A stretch of 11,923 nt of DNA, taken from JBEGQX01 sp041180805 (GTDB lineage: Bacteria > Planctomycetota > Planctomycetia > Gemmatales > Gemmataceae). The notes under the pieces were generated by a model. That model had not been told where the DNA came from and did not search any database. It worked only from the letters and a program-made list of their open reading frames with translations. A program made the translations under genes and the position numbers. The stretch is from contig JBEGQX010000020.1 of NCBI GenBank assembly GCA_041180805.1, forward strand, positions 1 through 11,923, read 5' to 3'. Shown here in pieces: positions 7,302-11,923 of this stretch (the first letter of the stretch is position 1; every line of letters begins with the position of its first letter).

Positions 7302-8498
7302 TCAAACAGCAGTTTTCAGCCATTCCTGAAGTTTGTCAATGCCCTTGTTCAAAATGTCGGTGCTGGTGGCGTAAGAAAGCCTTGCAAAACCTTCCGCCCC
7401 GAAGGCTGACCCCTGCACCAGATTCACATGGGCTTGTTCCAATGCCAAAAGGCAAAATGACGCGGAATCCGTCACTTTCTTGCCGCCAAATGATTTGCCA
7501 AAGAAACTGGACACATCAAAGAATGCATAAAATGCCCCGGGAGGAACCGGGCACTGAATCCCAGGAATGGAGGCCAGCCTCTTGCACACCAAATCCCTTC
7601 GTGCATGAAATTCCTTGCGCATCTCGGCGACACATTCCTGCGGCCCGTCCAAAGCAGCTATCGCTGCGGCTTGGCTTACACTACAAGGATTGCTTGTTTC
7701 CTGACTTTGGATATTACCCATGGCCTTCACTACCTTGTCCGGCCCAATGGCCCAGCCAATTCTCCAACCAGTCATGGCATAGGTCTTGCTGACACCACTG
7801 ATCGTGATGACAAGATCCTTTAATTCCGGCCTTAGCGTGGCAAAGCAAGTCGGCTGAGCATCCCCATAAATTAATTGTTCGTAGATCTCATCACTGATCA
7901 CACCGATCTTCGTGGCAACCACAAGATCTGCAATAGCCTCGAGTTCCTTCCGGGAATAGACCGCTCCGGTCGGATTACTGGGGGAATTTAATAGCAAAAG
8001 CTTGGTATTGGAAGTGATGGCCGACTTGATCTGTTCCGCGGAAACTTTGAAACCGTTGGCCATGGAACCTGGAATCAACACGGGTTTTGCGCCAGTCATC
8101 AACACCAAGTCGCTATAACTAACCCAGTAAGGGGTTGGAATGATGACCTCATCACCAGGGCCAACCAATGTGGCAAGCGCGTTATGAATAGAATGCTTTG
8201 CACCATTGGAAACGATTACCTGATCGGCTGTACATTCCAACTGATAAAACTTCTTGTACCAGCGGGAAACGGCGCTACGAAGCTCTCCTGTGCCCTGCGC
8301 GGGTGTGTAATGGGTTTGGCCCGACTTCATGGCTGCCAGGGCAGCATCACAAATATGCGCTGGGGTTGGAAAGTCTGGTTCACCCAGCGAGAAATCAAAT
8401 ACCGTAACTCCCTGGGCACGCAATTGACGGGCCTTGGCGCCTGCAGCCAGGGTTGCCGAGGGTTGAACCGATGAAGCCAGTTTGCTAATTCCTAACAT
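7302..8498 (-). CDS. class I/II pyridoxal-phosphate aminotransferase, aspartate aminotransferase-like (398 aa)
   Basis: This is a fold-type I PLP enzyme that moves an amino group between an amino acid and a 2-oxo acid in the cytoplasm. Family landmarks are all present: SLGEPDFPTP near the N-terminus, NPTG with Asn175, SDEIY with Asp203 and Tyr206, SKTYAMTGWRIGW with the cofactor Lys238 and Arg246, and the substrate-carboxylate Arg373 in FARLSYATS. Length and motifs fit the subgroup I-gamma aspartate (or aspartate/prephenate) aminotransferases of bacteria, but the exact substrate cannot be read from sequence. The frame is open to an ATG at 8531. I chose ATG 8498 because AGGAG lies 7 bases before it and the product then begins with the usual MLGISKLA-type N-terminus. 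It is the first gene of a probable two-gene unit with the cyclodeaminase-family gene and is divergent from the glycosyltransferase. Confidence 0.9.
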   Translation of the reverse strand: MLGISKLASSVQPSATLAAGAKARQLRAQGVTVFDFSLGEPDFPTPAHICDAALAAMKSGQTHYTPAQGTGELRSAVSRWYKKFYQLECTADQVIVSNGAKHSIHNALATLVGPGDEVIIPTPYWVSYSDLVLMTGAKPVLIPGSMANGFKVSAEQIKSAITSNTKLLLLNSPSNPTGAVYSRKELEAIADLVVATKIGVISDEIYEQLIYGDAQPTCFATLRPELKDLVITISGVSKTYAMTGWRIGWAIGPDKVVKAMGNIQSQETSNPCSVSQAAAIAALDGPQECVAEMRKEFHARRDLVCKRLASIPGIQCPVPPGAFYAFFDVSSFFGKSFGGKKVTDSASFCLLALEQAHVNLVQGSAFGAEGFARLSYATSTDILNKGIDKLQEWLKTAV

Positions 8499-8539
8499 CC
8501 AGATTCTCCTGCCCGGTAACTCCCGGACCATTTCAGGAA

Positions 8540-8568
8540 TTGTCTTATCAACCTAGGCATTGTATCGT
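8540..8568 (+). promoter_or_regulatory. weak candidate promoter for the glycosyltransferase gene
   Basis: TTGTCT (8540-8545) and TATCGT (8563-8568) are separated by 17 bases, each matching consensus at four of six places. Transcription would begin near 8575, after the upstream TTG at 8574, which would favour the start at 8613. On the other strand TACAAT (8564-8559) overlaps it and could be a -10 for the aminotransferase, but I see no matching -35. Confidence 0.25.
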
Positions 8569-8612
8569 ACCGCTTGAGCAAGAGGAGGTCTGTAGGTGGA
8601 AAGAGCGGGACA

Positions 8613-9863
8613 TTGAACATTCTTCAGATAGTACAACGCTACCCACCGGCCCTGGGCGGCTCCGAGAAATACTTTCAAAAGCTGGCCCATTTTCTTGCCG
8701 GAAATGGCCATCAGGTTTCGGTCTGGACCAGCAACGCCCTCGACTTGGAGGCTTTCTGGTCCAGGCAGGGAAAAACCCTGACTGCGGGAACATCCGTGGA
8801 AGATGGCATCGAAATAAGCCGTTTCAAACTGTTACAGCTACCATTCCAAAGGCCGATATTTCGGATGCTTTCAAAAATTCCCATACGATCCTGGCAGGCA
8901 CTCAGCTTCGGCCATAATCCCATCATGCCTCCAATGTGGCGGGCTTGTTCAACGCCCCGGCTCAGATTCGATGCCATTCATACAGGATGCTTCCCATACG
9001 CGTTTCCTATTTCGATGGCGGCAAGACTTTCAAAAAAGCTAAAAGTGCCATTATTGATCACTCCCTTCCTCCACTTGGGAAATCTCGATAACCCACGCAA
9101 CAAGGTTCGCAGGGGTTACACTCACCCGGCACTGACAAAGCTATTAATGCAGGCTGATGCGGTGTTTGTGCAGACCCATGCGGAGTTTCAGGCGGTTGAA
9201 GAATTAGGAGTTACCACCACCCGAATTCACTTACAGGGAATGGGAGTGGATCTGAATGAATGCACCGGGGGCAACCCGGTTACTGGAAAAGACCGCTGGG
9301 GTGGAAAGAACGTTCCCATACTGGGCCATCTGGCGAACCTTAGCTGGGACAAGGGCAGCACCGATTTATTAGCCGCCTGCGAAATCCTCTGGAAGCAGGG
9401 AATGGATTTTCAACTGGTGCTTGCCGGCCCTTCGATGCCATCGTTTGAAAAAACATGGGAACAATTTCCCTTTAAGGATAAAGTTATCCGCACAGGACCA
9501 CTTACACCCGATGAGAAAAAGGATTTCTTCGCCAGCATCGATTTCTTTGCACTGCCCAGCCGATCCGATTCCTTCGGCATCGTGCTATTGGAGGCTTGGG
9601 CCAACGCCAAACCATGCGTGGTTTACAAGGCTGGTGGCCCCGGAAGTTTGGTTCAGCACCGGAAAGATGGCTTGATCTGCCCTTGCGACAACATCGGCGA
9701 ACTAGCCTCTTCGCTGGAAAACCTTCTTAAGGATGAATCGTTACGTCAGCAACTTGGCAGTAATGGGCAAAGCAGAATTCAAAGGGAGTTCCGCTGGCAA
9801 GGCAAGCTATCCCTTTTTCAGGAAGTCGCCCTCCAATTAATTTCTGGGAAAGACTCCACCTGA
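8613..9863 (+). CDS. GT4 family glycosyltransferase (416 aa)
   Basis: A GT-B fold retaining glycosyltransferase that would transfer a sugar from a nucleotide-sugar donor to a glycan, lipid or other acceptor. The N-terminal domain opens NILQIVQRYPP with a GGSE loop (15-18), typical of group 1 enzymes. The C-terminal domain has GHLANLSWDKG (donor-phosphate Lys247), AGP, and a motif corresponding to E-x7-E at residues 319-327. The first position is Asp319 instead of Glu, while Glu327 is kept. No membrane segment is evident. The frame is open from a TTG at 8574. I prefer the TTG at 8613, which gives the normal family N-terminus and has GAAAGAG 7 bases upstream. A strong AGGAGG at 8583-8588 does not serve either start at a normal distance. 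It stands apart from the PIG-L gene, so a bacillithiol-type pairing is unlikely. Donor and acceptor are unknown. Confidence 0.85.
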   Translation: MNILQIVQRYPPALGGSEKYFQKLAHFLAGNGHQVSVWTSNALDLEAFWSRQGKTLTAGTSVEDGIEISRFKLLQLPFQRPIFRMLSKIPIRSWQALSFGHNPIMPPMWRACSTPRLRFDAIHTGCFPYAFPISMAARLSKKLKVPLLITPFLHLGNLDNPRNKVRRGYTHPALTKLLMQADAVFVQTHAEFQAVEELGVTTTRIHLQGMGVDLNECTGGNPVTGKDRWGGKNVPILGHLANLSWDKGSTDLLAACEILWKQGMDFQLVLAGPSMPSFEKTWEQFPFKDKVIRTGPLTPDEKKDFFASIDFFALPSRSDSFGIVLLEAWANAKPCVVYKAGGPGSLVQHRKDGLICPCDNIGELASSLENLLKDESLRQQLGSNGQSRIQREFRWQGKLSLFQEVALQLISGKDST

Positions 9864-9869
9864 ATGATT

Positions 9870-10664
9870 TCAAGACATTAACTTTTGGATAGCCTTAAAA
9901 GCTTCTTGAGAAACTTCTGGGTCCTTGTCTTGCAAAAGCTTTTGCAGGACTGGCATGGCGACTTTGGCTGACTGCCCAAAATTAGCCACCTGCCCTACCG
10001 CTTCTCTGCGAATGGATGGGGATTTGGATTTTGAAAGCTCTTCCAAACCCTTGCGAGGATCTTTGATTTCCCCCAGGTAATGCTTGATCATGACTTGGTT
10101 CACATCAGAGGTCATTGTCAGTGTTAAGTGAGTTATCTTTAATAAGGCGAGCCTTGATTCGGTAAATTCTTCGGCAGAGCCAAAACGCATCACCTCCAGC
10201 AAGGCGGGAATTGCAGGATACCCCTTGGATCCAATATTACCAAGCATCCGTATGGCATGAAGCCTGGTTTGGGGTTCATCATGCACCAATAATGGGATAA
10301 TCGAATCAAGAACAACCTTGGCACCCTCCCCCAGATTGGAAAGGGTTTCAAGCGCACGAACCCTTGCACCTTTGGGCCCTTCAGTGGCAATTTTTACCAG
10401 CGAATTTAACGCAGGGGGGTTCATCTCACCCAAAAGGATGATAGCCTTGTCACGGATTGGGGAGGGGGGCCCCAAACCCTGGGACTGAAGAAATTCCAAG
10501 GCAGGCTTTCCGTGCTTCGATACCGCTATCACGATTTCCAGCTTGCGATCCTGATCACTTGATTGCCTGAACTCGGCAAGCAGATTTTCCAACATGGTTG
10601 CCCCGGCTGGCTGGGCCTGCACAGCCAAAAAAACCACACATGCTGTAACTGAAATTTCGAACAT
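9870..10664 (-). CDS. secreted HEAT-repeat protein (264 aa)
   Basis: After a hydrophobic leader (residues about 5-17) with a plausible signal-peptidase site after AGA at 20-22, the protein is mostly short helical repeats of about 35-40 residues. Repeated AL.LG/A.RMLGNIG-type cores and proline-led second helices are typical of HEAT/PBS-lyase-like repeats; I count about five. Such proteins usually form curved binding scaffolds, and no catalytic site is visible. The leader has no Lys or Arg before the hydrophobic core and carries Glu3, which is unusual. The frame is open upstream to 10799, but that would overlap the DUF1501 gene by 128 bases. ATG 10664 lies 7 bases after the DUF1501 stop with AGG 6 bases before it, so translation is probably coupled. 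In-frame ATGs at 10718 and 10730 would add an Arg-rich N-terminus, so they cannot be fully excluded. Confidence 0.75.
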   Translation of the reverse strand: MFEISVTACVVFLAVQAQPAGATMLENLLAEFRQSSDQDRKLEIVIAVSKHGKPALEFLQSQGLGPPSPIRDKAIILLGEMNPPALNSLVKIATEGPKGARVRALETLSNLGEGAKVVLDSIIPLLVHDEPQTRLHAIRMLGNIGSKGYPAIPALLEVMRFGSAEEFTESRLALLKITHLTLTMTSDVNQVMIKHYLGEIKDPRKGLEELSKSKSPSIRREAVGQVANFGQSAKVAMPVLQKLLQDKDPEVSQEAFKAIQKLMS

Positions 10665-10671
10665 ACCCAAC

Positions 10672-11923
10672 CTACAGAGATCGCTGAAACATCTTTTCCA
10701 CCGCCCTGCCCTTGGCATCCTCGGTGACATAGAACGGGCGCTTTTCAATATCCAAACCAGCTTTGGGTGAGATACCCATGGCTGTAAAGATGGTGGCATG
10801 CATGTCAGAAATCGAAACAGGGTCCTTGGTTACCAGCAAGGGTCTTTCGGGTGCGGTGGCTCCGTGCACATGACCAGCCTTGATCCCGCCCCCAAACAGT
10901 AATGCACTGCAAGAACCCGTGAAATGACGATGCAAACCATAATGCTTCAATTCAAGCATAACATCCGACTTGGCGCGGGATTGATCCCTGGCATTACTGC
11001 CCGGAACCCCTTCTATCATCATGTCGCGACTGAATTCGGTGGCAAGCACCACCAGCGTGCGATCCAGCATGCCCCGCTTCTCCAAGTCCAATATCAACTG
11101 GGCTATGGGTCTATCGATTTGCTTCTTCAGGTTTTCAACCGTGGTGTGACCATTTTCGTGGGTATCCCAATGAAGGAAAGGTACATACTCCGTGGTAACC
11201 TCGATGTAACGGGCACCTGCTTCCGCAAGTCGTCTGGCAAGCAGGCAGCCCTGGCCAAATCTACCGGTGTTGTAGATGTCATAAATTTCCTTGGGCTCTT
11301 TGTGAATATCAAAGGCATCACGGTCACGAGAACTAAGCAACCTGTGGGCGTTTTCCATGGAACGGACCACGGATTCGCGATGAAAATCGCTCATTTTTTC
11401 ACCCAAGGGGCCGCTCTTGGCCAGTTCACGCCAGCGCGCCATGCGTGATTCGAACCTTTGAGGTGTAACTCCCCTGGCGGGTTGCACCGAGTTGGCCGCC
11501 TCCTCAGGGAATGGAATGTTAAATGGGCCATATTCCGCCCCCAGAAACCCAGCCGTGGTAAAAGCTTTTAGCTCCTCGGATTCACCATGGCCTTCCAACC
11601 GCTGGCCAATATTTATGAAAGCTGGAATCGCAGGGTTACGGGGCCCCAGAAAGCGCGCCATCCAAGCGCCAATGTGGGGGGCTGCCACTGTTTGTGGAGG
11701 AACATACCCCGTATGCCAGTGAAACTGATGGCGGGAATGCAAAATGGAACCCAAATCCGGCATACGGTGGGATCGCACTAGCGTACCGCGGTTAAGCACA
11801 CTGGCAATATTCTCCAGGCCTGCGGTAATTTGAACGCCATCCACTGCCGTGGGAATGGCAGGGAATGTGCTCACAATCTTGTCGGCCTTCAAACCAACCT
11901 CAAATGGTTCATAATGTTTGGGA
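10672..11923 (-). CDS. DUF1501 family protein, N-terminus beyond the window (416 aa visible)
   Basis: The frame stays open to the right edge, so the TTG at 11892 is not a real start; only the first few tens of residues seem to be missing. DUF1501 proteins are abundant in planctomycetes and related phyla, belong to the alkaline phosphatase/sulfatase-like fold, and are usually exported. Visible marks, numbered from the first visible residue, are WDTHENG (252-258), TEFSR (295-299), FGGGIKAG (343-350) and SDMHATIF (372-379). The Asp and His residues of these blocks are probable metal ligands. The GRDH block that usually follows TEFGR in this family is replaced by a stretch reading HRHFTGS near 331-337. 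No substrate has been established that I can cite. The HEAT-repeat gene follows after 7 bases. In planctomycetes a cytochrome-type DUF1549/DUF1553 gene often precedes DUF1501; here that would lie outside the window. Confidence 0.9.
   Translation of the reverse strand, partial: PKHYEPFEVGLKADKIVSTFPAIPTAVDGVQITAGLENIASVLNRGTLVRSHRMPDLGSILHSRHQFHWHTGYVPPQTVAAPHIGAWMARFLGPRNPAIPAFINIGQRLEGHGESEELKAFTTAGFLGAEYGPFNIPFPEEAANSVQPARGVTPQRFESRMARWRELAKSGPLGEKMSDFHRESVVRSMENAHRLLSSRDRDAFDIHKEPKEIYDIYNTGRFGQGCLLARRLAEAGARYIEVTTEYVPFLHWDTHENGHTTVENLKKQIDRPIAQLILDLEKRGMLDRTLVVLATEFSRDMMIEGVPGSNARDQSRAKSDVMLELKHYGLHRHFTGSCSALLFGGGIKAGHVHGATAPERPLLVTKDPVSISDMHATIFTAMGISPKAGLDIEKRPFYVTEDAKGRAVEKMFQRSL

Noticed and set aside
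5..9863. PIG-L deacetylase plus GT4 glycosyltransferase as a bacillithiol (BshB/BshA) pathway
   Set aside because: The two genes are more than 7 kb apart on opposite strands, neither resembles its Bsh counterpart closely, and no BshC-like gene is present.
10665..10799. HEAT-repeat gene extended to 10799
   Set aside because: It would overlap the end of the DUF1501 coding region by 128 bases, and the extra residues show no domain.
10924..11448. Plus-strand frame of 174 codons opposite the DUF1501 gene
   Set aside because: It is antisense to conserved DUF1501 motifs and has no family features of its own.

Overview
The window looks like ordinary chromosomal DNA from a planctomycete-type bacterium. 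The main clue is a DUF1501 protein paired with a small secreted HEAT-repeat protein, together with a PIG-L deacetylase of a kind common in that phylum. Base composition looks moderate, near half G+C by eye. TTG starts appear to be used repeatedly. I see no insertion sequence, phage gene, CRISPR array, tRNA or rRNA. This taxonomic call is an inference from protein families, not from a marker gene.

Layout: (1) A PIG-L zinc deacetylase gene runs leftward at 5-889. (2) A 270-base divergent spacer (890-1159) holds a 9-bp inverted repeat, a perfect TTGACA box and a better extended -10 promoter pointing right. (3) Two large tandem paralogous genes run rightward (1160-3610 and 3651-6248). Each encodes a long polytopic membrane region followed by a spermidine synthase-like nucleotide-binding domain. 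They end at a strong hairpin with A and T tracts that can serve both strands. (4) A leftward two-gene unit follows, with an aminotransferase (7302-8498) upstream of an ornithine cyclodeaminase/mu-crystallin family reductase (6309-7268). (5) A divergent GT4 glycosyltransferase runs rightward (8613-9863). (6) A leftward pair fills the end: a DUF1501 gene (10672 to beyond the right edge) followed after 7 bases by a secreted HEAT-repeat gene (9870-10664).

The tandem membrane-synthase pair is the most interesting element. The two copies share the membrane signature blocks, the synthase domain, the C-terminal motif and even the start arrangement (TTG with GGAG 8 bases before it). They differ in where extra membrane segments are inserted and in several residues of the synthase site. 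The classical spermidine synthase loop and aspartate motif are altered in both, so the product is unlikely to be safely called spermidine. The biochemical role of this membrane-fused family is not something I can state from sequence. The other genes are recognisable families with no clear link to one another or to the pair, and I do not find convincing evidence for a new multi-gene system.
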